DNA of 56,145 nt from Caulobacteraceae bacterium (GTDB taxonomy: Bacteria; Pseudomonadota; Alphaproteobacteria; Caulobacterales; Caulobacteraceae). The notes under the pieces are model-generated. The model ran no database searches, was not told the DNA's origin, and saw only the letters and a list, made by a program, of their open reading frames with translations. This document shows positions 24,901-33,115 of this stretch, one piece after another (position 1 is the stretch's first letter; each line of letters starts with the position of its first letter). Made by a program: the position numbers and the translations under genes. The stretch spans positions 1 through 56,145 of the forward strand of contig CANJXI010000017.1 in the NCBI GenBank assembly GCA_947478785.1, given 5' to 3'.

Positions 24901-27900
24901 GCTGATCGAGGCGGGCGAGATGGCCAGGCTGGCGGCGGTGTCGTCGTTCTGGATGACGCCGGCCGCCGTGGCCGTGGTGATTCCGGCCCCGCCGGTGGCC
25001 CCGGACAGGGTGACGGTGAAGCCTTCGTCGTTTTCGAAGGCCTGGTCGCCGGCCACGTTGACGGTGATGACCTGGCTGGTCACGCCGGCGGCGAAGTTGA
25101 CGACGCCGGAGGGCAGGACGCCGCCGGTGAAGTCGGTGGCGTTGGCCGCGTTGGCCCCGCTGCCGCCGACGGCGTAGTTGACGCTTACGGCCGTGGTGGG
25201 ATCGCCGGTGCGGGTCACCGTGTAGCTGAACGCGGTGGAGCCGCTCGCGCCCTCCGCATGGCTGATGGAGGCCGGCGAGATCGCCAGGCTGGCGGCGGTG
25301 TCGTCGTTCTGGATGACGCCGGCCGCCGTGGCCGTGGTGATGGCGGCTCCGGCGGTGGCGCCGGAGAGGGTGACGGTGAAGCCTTCGTCGTTCTCGACGG
25401 CCTGATCCCCGGCGACGTTGACGGTGATGGTCGCGGTGGCCTGGCCGGCGGCGAAGTTGACGACGCCGGAGGGCAGGACGCCGCCGGTGAAGTCAGCGGC
25501 GTTCGCCGCGTTGGCCCCGCTGCCGGTGACCGCGTAGTTGACGCTGACGGCGGCGGTCGGATCGCCCGACCGGGTCACCGTGTAGGCGTAGGCCGTGGAC
25601 CCGCTGGCGCCCTCCGCGTGGCTGATGGAGGCTGGCGAGATGGCGAGTAGGGCCTGCAGGTTCGCCACGGGGACGGTCTGGTCGGAGAACCTGAAATTCT
25701 CGGCGCCGGTGACCGTGTCCGTGCCATCGGTGGCCGCGCCACGGACGTGGGCGACCGTGACCGTCCCGTCGCCGGCGACGGAGATGTCGTAGTCGGCGCG
25801 CGGGCCGCTGAAGCCCACGGTGTCGACGCCCTGGCCGGCGCTGATCGAGTCGTTGCCGGCTCCGCCAGTCAGGCTGTCGTCGCCGCCGAAGCCCACCAGG
25901 GTGTCATTGCCGCCGGCCCCGCTCAGGGTGTCGGCGCTGGAGCTGCCCGGCAGCAGGTCGGCGTTTTCCGTGGGGTCTGCATCGGGTGGCGTGGCGCCGG
26001 CGACGATGAACTCGTTCGCGGTCAGGGAGGCCAGGGGGACGCCCTGGAAGGTGTGGGTCACCACCGCGCCGTTGTAGGTGAAGGTCAGGACGGCGGAGCC
26101 GCCCACCTGCGACAGATAGGGCTGCAGGCTCGAGAAGCTGTCGAATCCGTAGTCGGAAAGGTCGAACTTGTCCTGGCCGACCGTGAAGTCGGTGATGATG
26201 TCCTGGCCGGCGCTGATCACGATGCGGTCGGCCCCGGACCCGCCGGTCAGGGTGTCGTTCCCGTCGCCGCCTTCCAGCGTGTCGTTCCCGCCGCCGCCGT
26301 TCAGGCTGTTGTTTCCGTCGTGCGACAGGTCGATGTCGCCGGCGCCGCCCTCGATGTCGTCGCCGTAGCTGGTGCCGGTGATGGTGTCGTCGCCGCTGGT
26401 GCCGTTGATCTCCAGGCGGATGTTGGAGCCGGCCTCATAGACATAGCCCGAGGCGTCGAACACATGGCTGGTGTCCATCCGCAGGAATAGGTCGCCGGTC
26501 CCCCGGAAGCTGGTGGTCGGCGACAACATCGCCGCCACCGCCGAGCCGAACTCGAACACCGTCGGGTCGAAACGCACGCTGGAACCATTGAACAGATCGA
26601 CAGTCTGGGCCGGCGACAGTGAGACGCCTTCGATCCCGGAAATGGACCCCTGGAAGATCACATGGCTGCTGACGTTCAGGTAATCGACGCCATCGCCGCC
26701 GTTGAACTGCACGCCCGCAAAGGTGGCGACGCCGACGTTGGGCACGGGCCCGCCCGTGGGGAAGACCTGGAAGTTCAGCGCGGTCAGCGTATCGTTGCCG
26801 GCGCCGCCGTTCATGGTGTCCTGGCCGCTGCCGACACCGTTGTTCAGCAGGTCGTCGCCTTCGCCGCCATCGATCAGGTCGTTGCCGCCGCCCTGGGAGA
26901 TGGTGTCGTTTCCGATACCGCCATTGAGGGTGTTGGCGCCCTGGCCGCCGCTCAGGCTGTCGTTTCCGTCGCCGCCGTTGAGGAGGTCGCTGCCCCCGAA
27001 GCCTTGCAGGGTGTCGTTACCGCCGGCCCCGCTGAGGGTGTCGGCGCTGGAGCTGCCGGGAAGCAGGTCGGCGTCGTCGGTGGGGCCGACTTCGGTGGGT
27101 GGCGTGGCGCCGGCGACGATGAAGTCGGCGGCGGTCAGGGTGGCCAGGGGCACGCCTACGAAGGTCGTGGTGTTGACCACGCCGTTGTAGGTGATGCTGA
27201 GCACGGTGTCGGCGCCCACCTGGGACAGGTAGGGCAGCAGGCTGTTGAAGCTGTCGAAGCCATAGAAGGAAAGGTCGAACTTGTCCTGGCCGTGGATGAA
27301 GTCGACGATGCGATCCTGGCCGGCGGAAAGCTGGAACACGTCAGCCCCGGCGCCGCCGCTCAGGGTGTCATTGCTGTCGGAGCCTTCGAGGGTGTCATTG
27401 CCGCCTGCGCCACTCAGGCTGTCGCCGCCCGTGCCGGCGCTATCGCCGTCCCAGGCGTGGATGAGGTCGCCATTGACCGTGCCGGTGATGGTGTCGGAGC
27501 CGATCGCGCCATTCAGTTGGAAGGCGATGCTGGAGCCGGCCTCCATGACATAGGCCGAGCCGTCGAACACATGGCCCGTGTCCAGAGTGACGACAACCTG
27601 ACCCGTCCCCCTAAAGCTGGTGTTGGCGGGCAGGGCGTTTGCGATCGCCGAGCCGATCTCCAGAACCCCGGGATTGAGTGTGCCGCCGGGGGCCAGGAAC
27701 GAGATCCCCTCGATCGAGCTGATCGTCCCCTGGAAGTTCACATGGCTGCCGATCGCCAGGTAGTCCGTGCCGGAGCCGCCGTTGAACTGAGACCCGGCGA
27801 ACGTGCCTTCCGGCTGGTTGTTGAAGTTGCGGACCAGGAAGAAGTCGTCGCCCGCGCCGCCATTGAAGGTGTCGTTCCCGGCGTTGGGGGAGTCGTTGAG

Positions 27901-30054
27901 GACGTCGTTGCCGTCGCCGCCGTCGATCAGGTCGTTGCCGTTCCCGTGGGAGATGGTGTCGTCGCCGCCGCCGCCACTGAGGGTGTTGTTACCGGGCCCG
28001 CCGGCGATCACGTCGTTACCCTCGCCGCCACTCAGGCTGTCGTCGCCGCCGAAGCCCTGAAGGGTGTCATTGCCGCCGGCGCCGCTGATGGTGTCGGCGC
28101 TGGAGCTGCCGGGCAGAAGGTCGGCGTTGTCGGTGGGGGGGACGTCGGTGGGCGAGACGGCGCCGGCGACGATGAAGTCGGCGGCGGTCAGGTTGGCCTT
28201 CGGGACGCCCTGGAAGGTGTGGGTGAAGGTCGCGCCATTGTAGGTGAAGGTCAGGACGGCGCTGCCGGCCACGTCGGAGAGGTAGGGCTGCAGGCTGGCG
28301 AAGCTGTCGAAGCCGTAGAACGACAGGTCGAGCTGGTCCTGGCCGTGGACGAAGTCGGTGATGACGTTCTGGCCCAGGCTGATCCGGAACACGTCGGCCC
28401 CGGCTCCGCCGCTCAGGGTGTCATTGCTGTCCGAGCCTTCGATCGTGTCATTGCCGCCGCCGCCGCTCAGGCTGTCGCCGCCCGTGCCGGGTCCGTCGCC
28501 GTCCCAGGCGTGGATCAGGTCGCCGTTGACGGTGCCGGTGATGGTGTCGGCGCCCACCGTGCCGTTCAGGGTGAAGGCGACGGTGGCTGCGGGGTCGATC
28601 ACATAGGCCGAGCCGTCGAACAGGTGGCCGGTGTCCAGGTTGACGATGACCTGGCCAGGCCCAAAGAAGCTGGTGTTGTTGGGCAGGGCCGCGACGACTG
28701 CCGAGCCGATCTCGAAGATCGCCGGGTCGAAGCGGACGCTGAAGCCGTTGTGCAGGTCGACGTTCTGGGCCGCGACGAAGGCAACCCCCTCGATCCCGCT
28801 GAGCGTGCCCTGGAAGTTCACATGGCTGGCGATGATGAGGAGGTCGAAGTCGGCCCCGCCGTCGATGGTTGTGCCGGCGAAGGTCGCGACCGGAACCGGC
28901 GGTGGCGTCTGACCGGTCGGGAACACGGCTAGGGCGAACGCGTCGAACGAATCGTTCCCCGCGCCACCGCTGAGGGTGTCGGCGCCGCCCGTCGCGTTCA
29001 GGGTGTCGTCGCCCACGCCGCCATCGAGGGCGTCGTTGCCGCCGCTGGCGTTGAGGTTGTCGTTGCCGGCGCCGCCGCTGAGGGTGTTGTTGCCGCCCCC
29101 GCCGTTCAGGCTGTCGTTGCCGTCGTTGCCGCTCAGCAGGTCGTTTCCGCCGAAGCCGTTGAGGGTGTCCGCCCCGCCAAGGCCGCTCAGGGTGTCGGCG
29201 CCCGAGCCGCCCGGCAGGAAGTCGGCGTTGTTGGTGCCGGAGTTGTTCAGCGGGGTGGCGCCGGCGAGGATGAAGTCGGCGGCCGTCAGGGTGGAGAGCG
29301 TCACGCCCACGAAGGTCTGGGTGTTGACCACGCCGTCGTAGGTGATGCTGAGCACCGTGTCGGCGCCCACCTGGGACAGGTAGGGCAGCAGGCTGTTGAA
29401 ACTGTCGAAGCCGTAGAAGGACAGGTCGAACTTGTCCGTCCCGTGCACGAAGTCGGTGATGATGTCGTGGCCGGCGGAGAGCTGGAAGGTGTCGGACCCG
29501 GCGCCGCCGGTCAGCGTGTCGTCGCCCTCATTGCCATCCAGGACGTTGTTGTTCCCGTCGCCGATCAGGGTGTCGCCGAAGTTGCTGCCAATGACCCCTT
29601 CGATGCTGACGAAGGTGTCGACGCCCATGCCGCCGCCGACGTCGTGCGGGTTCGGGTCGTTGAGGTTGACCGTGACGCCGGAGGTCGCGCCGAACTCGTA
29701 GGAGACTACGTCGAGGCCGTTTCCGCCGTCGATGACGTCGTTGCCGGGCCCGCCGTTGAGGCTGTCGTTCCCGTCCCCGCCGGAGAGGGAGTCGTCGCCG
29801 TTCTCGCCGAACAGGTAGTTCGAGTTGCTGTCGCCGGTCAGGGTGTCGTTGAAGTTCGAGCCGTCGAGCTGCTCGATGCTGATCAGGGTGTCGGAGCCCA
29901 TCCCGCTGCCGACCGCCTGCGGGCCCGCGATCGCGAGGCTTACGTTGACCGCGCCGCCGGCGTCGAAATAGCGCGCCTGATCGATACCCGCGCCGCCGTC
30001 GAGCCGGTCGTCGCCCGCCCCGCCGACCAACTCGTCGTCGCCGCCGTTGCCCAC
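21940..30054 (-). CDS. Giant RTX/Calx-beta calcium-binding protein, main (C-terminal) part
   Basis: A 2,704-codon open frame that continues upstream without a stop to about 30190, where it joins the N-terminal part after a one-base frameshift. It is built from clusters of GGxGxDxLx calcium-binding nonapeptides. In order these are an N-terminal solenoid, four long modules with FDLSFYGFDSF and ITGTVNGDLIHAWDGD, four Calx-beta domains (each beginning LAISPASISHAEG), and further RTX clusters. The C-terminus is QLLNVTSLSASDWIFV, a non-cleaved type I secretion signal type. It would be secreted unfolded and fold outside with calcium, as an adhesin or surface-layer-like protein. No ABC exporter or enzyme domain is present in the window. 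Confidence 0.9.
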   Translation of the reverse strand: MGNGGDDELVGGAGDDRLDGGAGIDQARYFDAGGAVNVSLAIAGPQAVGSGMGSDTLISIEQLDGSNFNDTLTGDSNSNYLFGENGDDSLSGGDGNDSLNGGPGNDVIDGGNGLDVVSYEFGATSGVTVNLNDPNPHDVGGGMGVDTFVSIEGVIGSNFGDTLIGDGNNNVLDGNEGDDTLTGGAGSDTFQLSAGHDIITDFVHGTDKFDLSFYGFDSFNSLLPYLSQVGADTVLSITYDGVVNTQTFVGVTLSTLTAADFILAGATPLNNSGTNNADFLPGGSGADTLSGLGGADTLNGFGGNDLLSGNDGNDSLNGGGGNNTLSGGAGNDNLNASGGNDALDGGVGDDTLNATGGADTLSGGAGNDSFDAFALAVFPTGQTPPPVPVATFAGTTIDGGADFDLLIIASHVNFQGTLSGIEGVAFVAAQNVDLHNGFSVRFDPAIFEIGSAVVAALPNNTSFFGPGQVIVNLDTGHLFDGSAYVIDPAATVAFTLNGTVGADTITGTVNGDLIHAWDGDGPGTGGDSLSGGGGNDTIEGSDSNDTLSGGAGADVFRISLGQNVITDFVHGQDQLDLSFYGFDSFASLQPYLSDVAGSAVLTFTYNGATFTHTFQGVPKANLTAADFIVAGAVSPTDVPPTDNADLLPGSSSADTISGAGGNDTLQGFGGDDSLSGGEGNDVIAGGPGNNTLSGGGGDDTISHGNGNDLIDGGDGNDVLNDSPNAGNDTFNGGAGDDFFLVRNFNNQPEGTFAGSQFNGGSGTDYLAIGSHVNFQGTISSIEGISFLAPGGTLNPGVLEIGSAIANALPANTSFRGTGQVVVTLDTGHVFDGSAYVMEAGSSIAFQLNGAIGSDTITGTVNGDLIHAWDGDSAGTGGDSLSGAGGNDTLEGSDSNDTLSGGAGADVFQLSAGQDRIVDFIHGQDKFDLSFYGFDSFNSLLPYLSQVGADTVLSITYNGVVNTTTFVGVPLATLTAADFIVAGATPPTEVGPTDDADLLPGSSSADTLSGAGGNDTLQGFGGSDLLNGGDGNDSLSGGQGANTLNGGIGNDTISQGGGNDLIDGGEGDDLLNNGVGSGQDTMNGGAGNDTLTALNFQVFPTGGPVPNVGVATFAGVQFNGGDGVDYLNVSSHVIFQGSISGIEGVSLSPAQTVDLFNGSSVRFDPTVFEFGSAVAAMLSPTTSFRGTGDLFLRMDTSHVFDASGYVYEAGSNIRLEINGTSGDDTITGTSYGDDIEGGAGDIDLSHDGNNSLNGGGGNDTLEGGDGNDTLTGGSGADRIVISAGQDIITDFTVGQDKFDLSDYGFDSFSSLQPYLSQVGGSAVLTFTYNGAVVTHTFQGVPLASLTANEFIVAGATPPDADPTENADLLPGSSSADTLSGAGGNDTLVGFGGDDSLTGGAGNDSISAGQGVDTVGFSGPRADYDISVAGDGTVTVAHVRGAATDGTDTVTGAENFRFSDQTVPVANLQALLAISPASISHAEGASGSTAYAYTVTRSGDPTAAVSVNYAVTGSGANAANAADFTGGVLPSGVVNFAAGQATATITVNVAGDQAVENDEGFTVTLSGATAGAAITTATAAGVIQNDDTAASLAISPASISHAEGASGSTAFSYTVTRTGDPTTAVSVNYAVGGSGANAANATDFTGGVLPSGVVNFAAGVTSQVITVNVAGDQAFENDEGFTVTLSGATGGAGITTATAAGVIQNDDTAASLAISPASISHAEGNSGSTAYSYTVTRSGDPTTAVSVNYAVGGTGAHPANAADFAGAVLPSGVVNFAAGETSQVITVNVAGDQAFESDEDFSVTLSGATGGAGITTATAAGVIQNDDTAASLAISPASISHAEGNSGSTAYSYTVTRAGDPTTAVSVNYAVTGSGANAANAADFTGGALPTGVVNFAAGETSQTITVNVAGDTVLENDEGFTVTLSGATGGAGITTATATGVIQNDESGSIGDAGANTLTGGSGPDSLSGLGGDDSLNGGGGDDTLSGGLGNDIIDGGPGVDTTDYSAATGNMYVSLRFSAQFNTPYDTGAEGLDIWRNVENVTGSHFSDILEGDAGANVLDGGDGNDILHGGLGNDTLVGGAGVDVAEYLGSEVSTGINGNLVTGLVTGGAGSDVLSGIESIWATAYADTLTGDAGDNQFNGYGGNDVMVGGLGNDTLNGGDGIDTADYSGASGPIFARLSSIGGQATGAAGSDVLTDIEVLIGTGYNDSLGGSDGGADTIQAGGGDDFLIYSFGNDLLDGGTGIDTVSFNSGINPVRLDLSVTVAQATVGYGSQTFLNIENAVGTSDNDTISGNGQDNSLVGGAGSDVLSGAGGADTLAGGQGADTLTGGAGADMFVVSAGPDTISDFQTGAGGDALSYSAYLTASTNWTNGSNPFTAGYLRLTQDGTTTHLEVDADGAAGPGGFTVLANLLNTSAIDMTAANLGGFAPAVVAGSGAADTATYTPTSYTGPSGTPPTYDGGGGVDTLSIVIPAGQVGTATVTPSADGSQLLFDLNGDGIIDLRVSAVEDIFINSTRVVISGDLSGTGLAPNTIHYDGTTGADLFDAGGLTSLESIRAFGLAGNDTLVGGNDDDTLDGGDGDDVLTGRGGPDSLSGGAGRDVLQGGDGADTLNGGAANDTLTGGAGADHYIVDKTGGIDRIMDFQAGDTIEFVGGRGNLSFSVKDIDLDGSADDLQVTVAGAQGAVLSVQLLNVTSLSASDWIFV
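24216..25655 (-). repeat. Four tandem 360-bp repeats encoding Calx-beta domains
   Basis: The motif TCGTCGTTCTGGATGACGCC recurs at 24581, 24941 and 25301, with a close variant at 24221, giving an exact 360-bp period (120 codons). Each unit encodes one Calx-beta domain with SPASISHAEG, YTVTRxGDP, NFAAG and NDEGFTVTLSGA. The near-identity of the middle units implies recent duplication or gene conversion, and such arrays are prone to copy-number change. Confidence 0.9.
26100..29480 (-). repeat. Four large modules of about 1.05-1.1 kb inside the RTX gene
   Basis: The DLSFYGFDSF/DLSDYGFDSF block recurs near 26140, 27255, 28305 and 29405. Each is followed by VLxxTYNG, a TFxGV strand, LTAxDFIxAGA, DLLPGSSSADTLSG and RTX repeats. 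Between them lie FDPxxFExGSA, GTGQVxVxLDTGHVFDGSAY and DTITGTVNGDLIHAWDGD. The modules are similar but diverged, so they are older than the 360-bp units. Confidence 0.8.
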
Positions 30055-30110
30055 CAGGGTGTCGTTCCCGCCGAGGCCCCGCAGCGTGTTGGTATTGCTG
30101 TCGCCGGTGA

Positions 30111-31163
30111 TCAGGTCGCTGAAGCCGTTGGAGCCCTCGACGCCGGAGATGTTGATGAGGGTGTCGGTCCCCTGGCCGCCGCCGACCGCCTGGGCCCGGT
30201 GATGTTCAGGTCGACGGTGACGGCGCCGCTCGCCGCCCCATAGCTCGCCACCACGAACTGATCGTCGTCGTTGCCTTCGTTGTAGGGGTCGGGGCCGCCG
30301 TTCAGCACGTCGTTGCCCGCGCCGCCCTGGAGGAAGGTCGTGTCGGTGGCCTGGGTGTCGGCGCTCAGCGTGTCGGCGAAGGCCGAGCCGATGACGGACT
30401 CGATGTTGATCAGGGTGTCGACGCCCTGGCCGGCGCCGACCGCTTGGCCGACGTGGATTCCCAGGTCGACGGTGACGCCGGAGCCCGCGTTGGCGTAGCT
30501 GGCGGAATCGAAGCCACCTGCCCCGCCGTCCAGCACGTCGTTGCCGCCGCCGCCATCGAGGGTGTCGTTCCCGCCGCGGCCGGACAGGATGTTGTCGCCG
30601 CCGTTGCCGGTGATCCGGTCGGAGCCGGAGTCCGAACCGGTCACGTTCTCGATGTTGATGAGGGTGTCGACGCCCTCGCTGAAGGTGTTCTGCGGGCCCG
30701 CGATCCCCAGGTTCACCGTGGCGCCGCCCGCGAAGGCGTAGACCACGGTGTCGTTGCCGCCGCCGCCGTCGATGACGTCGTTGCCGCCGAGGCCGAGGAA
30801 AGTGTTGTCGGAGCCGTCGCCGGTGAGGGTGTCGGCGAAACCGGAGCCGATGAGCCCCTCGATATTCTGCAGGGTGTCGGAGCCCATGCCCCCGCCGACC
30901 GCCTGGGGCCCCGCCGCCGACAGGTTGACGGCGATCCCGCCCGTTGCGCCGACGTTATAGGCCGCCAGGTCGAAACCCTGGCCGCCGTCGAGGAAGTCGT
31001 CGCCGGCCCCGCCCGTGATGAAGTCGTTGCCGCCGCCGCCGTCGATCGTGTCGTTGCCGGCGTTGCCGTTCAGGTTGTCGTTGCCCTCGAGGCCGCTGAT
31101 GCTGTCGTCGCCGATCCCGCCGGCCAGCGTGTCGCTGTCGGTCGTTCCCGTGAAGTCGGTCAT
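30111..31163 (-). CDS. Giant RTX protein, N-terminal part (frameshifted)
   Basis: It begins MTDFTGTTDSDTLAGGIGDD, with GGGGGAA nine bases before the ATG at 31163; the ATG at 31178 has no such site. About 320 residues of RTX nonapeptides follow, broken by GGIAVNLSAAGPQAVGGG-type strands. No Sec or Tat signal is present, in line with type I secretion. After about residue 323 the frame runs into unrelated sequence (RRSAAARGPT) and stops at 30111. If the frameshift is real, the product is a truncated N-terminal piece lacking the C-terminal secretion signal and would not be exported. Confidence 0.88.
   Translation of the reverse strand: MTDFTGTTDSDTLAGGIGDDSISGLEGNDNLNGNAGNDTIDGGGGNDFITGGAGDDFLDGGQGFDLAAYNVGATGGIAVNLSAAGPQAVGGGMGSDTLQNIEGLIGSGFADTLTGDGSDNTFLGLGGNDVIDGGGGNDTVVYAFAGGATVNLGIAGPQNTFSEGVDTLINIENVTGSDSGSDRITGNGGDNILSGRGGNDTLDGGGGNDVLDGGAGGFDSASYANAGSGVTVDLGIHVGQAVGAGQGVDTLINIESVIGSAFADTLSADTQATDTTFLQGGAGNDVLNGGPDPYNEGNDDDQFVVASYGAASGAVTVDLNITGPRRSAAARGPTPSSTSPASRAPTASAT
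30190..30197 (-). other. One-base frameshift site in the RTX gene
   Basis: Plus-strand CTGGGCCC at this point encodes, on the minus strand, ITGP then the shifted RRSAAARG. Two other places in the same gene keep GPQAVG (near 29920 and 30905; the latter has CTGGGGCCCC). Adding one G to the GGG run restores ITGPQAVGGGQGTDTLINIS and joins both frames into 3,074 codons. It may be a homopolymer sequencing error or a true disruption. Confidence 0.85.
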
Positions 31164-31304
31164 AGCGGTTTCCCCCAAATGGCCGGCCCGAACCGGCTGA
31201 TCGTAAATTTTCGCAGGCAGGCGGGAGTATCCGAGGAAATCGGAGCTCCGGCCAACTTAATATATCCATGAAAGAAGATTAACGCGCGGCGTCAAGACTT
31301 TATC

Positions 31305-31328
31305 TATATGTCACAAACTCGACATATA
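31305..31328. promoter_or_regulatory. Perfect 8-8-8 dyad upstream of the RTX gene
   Basis: TATATGTC, an 8-bp spacer, then GACATATA. It lies in an AT-rich stretch about 142 bp before the RTX start codon. A TTGACG hexamer on the minus strand at 31290-31295 lies just downstream. The geometry fits a dimeric regulator site. I could not place a convincing -10 box. The rest of the 31164-31421 gap has no gene. Confidence 0.45.
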
Positions 31329-31421
31329 TTGCGCCTCGCAGAGTCATAGACTTCCTGAACCCGGAAGTTACTTATTCTGTATTGAATCTATCCTGATGTT
31401 GCGCGCGCCCGCGCGCCGCGT

Positions 31422-32120
31422 TCAGGCCGTGACGACCAGGCGGCGGCGGTTGGCGCGCAGCAGGCTGCCCGCCGCGCCGAAGCCGATCAGCATCAGGCCC
31501 CAGGTCGCGGGTTCCGGGACGGCGGCCCCGCCGGTGGTCGAGAAATCGGTCACCAGGGCGCCCGCGCCGGTCACGTCGAAGGTCTGGCTGTCGTCGGCGT
31601 AGATCGCCCGGCCGGTGCGCGACACCTCGGAGCCGGTGTAGTCCGCGGCCATGTAGCTGATGAAGTCGGGATCGTTGGTCGTGGGGGCCTGGTCGCTGAC
31701 CTGGATGTGCATCACCAGGTTGCCGCCGCCGGGGGCGTAGCTGTAGCTGGCGCCGACGATCGACAGGTTCGCGCCGCCCAGCGCGCCCGAGTAGAACAAG
31801 GCGACGTTCGCCAGGCTGAGCGGGACGCCGCTGCCGACCGGGTCGGTGGTCGTCCCGAAGGAGATGTCATAGGTCCCGGCGAGGATCTCCGGCGCGGGGT
31901 AGCCGTCGGCCCCGAAGAAGGTGATCGTGTCGAAGCTGAGCGGGCCGCTGAAGGCGCCGGCGTCGTAGATCTGGTAGAAATCGAAGGCCGCGGCGCCGTC
32001 GTTGCAGGCGAACGGGTAGCAGTTGCCGCCGTCGTTGGAGCCGATGGTCTCGGCCGCGGCCGGAAGCGCGGAGAAGGTGGCGGCGGCCAGCGAAGCGGCG
32101 ACAAGCAAGCGGACAAACAT
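31422..32120 (-). CDS. PEPxxWA-CTERM sorting-domain exported protein
   Basis: A 232-residue protein. A signal peptide (VRLLVAASLAAATFSALPAA) leads a mature region of beta-type sequence (FDFYQIYDAGAFSGPLSFDT, YDISFGTTTDPVGSG). The C-terminus is the sorting signal VPEPATWGLMLIGFGAAGSL followed by LRANRRR: the PEP motif, a hydrophobic helix and a basic tail. Such proteins are processed by an exosortase, not encoded in this window. The ATG at 32120 is chosen because it begins the signal peptide. It lies upstream of the RTX gene in the same orientation, 258 bp apart. Confidence 0.92.
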   Translation of the reverse strand: MFVRLLVAASLAAATFSALPAAAETIGSNDGGNCYPFACNDGAAAFDFYQIYDAGAFSGPLSFDTITFFGADGYPAPEILAGTYDISFGTTTDPVGSGVPLSLANVALFYSGALGGANLSIVGASYSYAPGGGNLVMHIQVSDQAPTTNDPDFISYMAADYTGSEVSRTGRAIYADDSQTFDVTGAGALVTDFSTTGGAAVPEPATWGLMLIGFGAAGSLLRANRRRLVVTA

Positions 32121-32425
32121 AACCCAGACCCCCCAGGGACACACTGATTTCGAGATCCTGGGACGAGCCCCCCGGTGTTCTCAAGGTCCACGTTATCCGA
32201 ACATCGGTATGGTGCAAGCGCGCTCGCCTCACAGGCGATACAGCGTACATGGAAGAAGCCCCGGCGCGCCAACTGGGCGGCCGGGGGCTTCGCCGACCGC
32301 GCCAGCAGACGCGGCCGGAGGCTCGGGCTGGTTTCGCCAAGGCACGCAGGCGAGCGACCCGTCCTGACCCACTTGTAGGCCGGCCCCGATGACTGGCCGA
32401 TGAACCGGCGTGCGCGGCCGGGCCT
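32121..32425. other. Intergenic region between PEPxxWA-CTERM and UrcA genes
   Basis: No coding frame is convincing. On the minus strand TTGCAC (32212-32217) and TAACGT (32190-32195) with a 16-bp spacer could be the promoter of the PEPxxWA-CTERM gene. Hairpin-forming GCCCCCGG/CCGGGG stretches around 32258-32290 may end the upstream UrcA transcript. Confidence 0.4.
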
Positions 32426-33004
32426 TTAGTTGCCGGCGGCGCTGGTGTGGCGGCCGGCGTTGGACATCGGGCCGCCTAACCGGGCGCGGTTCTCCGGCGT
32501 GTCGGCGACCGGGCCGTTGGTGACCGTGGTGGTGGTCACGGTGACGTCGGGCGCCGTGGCGGCGGCGTCGCCGGAATAGGCCGGCGCGGCCTGGGCGGTG
32601 TCGATGGTCATGTCATGGCCGCCGAGGACATACGGCTCGTCGAGATAGGCGTAGGCCGGTCCGGTCCCGGCCAGGGCCACGGCGGAGCGGACCTGTTTCA
32701 TCGCGTCGCGGACGGCGGCGGTCTGGCAGGACGGGGCGATGGAGTCTCCGACGTCGCTCTCGCCCAGCTGGCGGCAGAGGTCGCGGGCCGTGAAGGCGAC
32801 GCGGTGGCGCAACTCCATGACGTCGGCTTTGCGGGTCAGGTCGAGGTCGGCGTAGCTGACCGCCTGGGAGATGTCGGCGCGGTCGCGGTAGTGGCCGATG
32901 ACGGTGAGCTCGCCCACGGTCTGGGCGAAGGCGGGGACGGCGGCGCCGGCGAGGGCGGCGACCACGAGGCCGGCGCAGAGCCGGCGAGGGGTAAGGTGGC
33001 GCAT
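32426..33004 (-). CDS. UrcA-family exported protein
   Basis: A 192-residue protein with a signal peptide (RLCAGLVVAALAGAAVPAFA). The UrcA core is QAVSYADLDLTRKADVMELR, then FTARDLCRQLGES and IAPSCQTAAVRDAMKQVRSA with the two conserved cysteines. The C-terminal tail of about 80 residues is Thr/Ala-rich and longer than usual. The function of the family is unknown; members occur widely in Caulobacterales and sphingomonads. The ATG at 33004 is nine bases after AAGGAG. Confidence 0.88.
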   Translation of the reverse strand: MRHLTPRRLCAGLVVAALAGAAVPAFAQTVGELTVIGHYRDRADISQAVSYADLDLTRKADVMELRHRVAFTARDLCRQLGESDVGDSIAPSCQTAAVRDAMKQVRSAVALAGTGPAYAYLDEPYVLGGHDMTIDTAQAAPAYSGDAAATAPDVTVTTTTVTNGPVADTPENRARLGGPMSNAGRHTSAAGN

Positions 33005-33115
33005 GGTCTTCAACTCCTTCTGGTTTCCCCCGAAGGCGCTGCAACAACCCGGCTGGGCGGGCGAGGTTCCCAGGGCGCCGCGCGGGCGCTAGGCTGCCGG
33101 CGCAGGGAGGCGCCC

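Noticed and set aside
24216..25655. Possible CRISPR-like array from regular repeats
   Set aside because: The 360-bp units are fully coding Calx-beta domains without short repeats and unique spacers.
22171..30243. Long plus-strand frames opposite the RTX gene
   Set aside because: They are low-complexity Val/Ala/Gly or Ser/Pro sequences produced by the antisense of repetitive RTX codons, with no ribosome sites.
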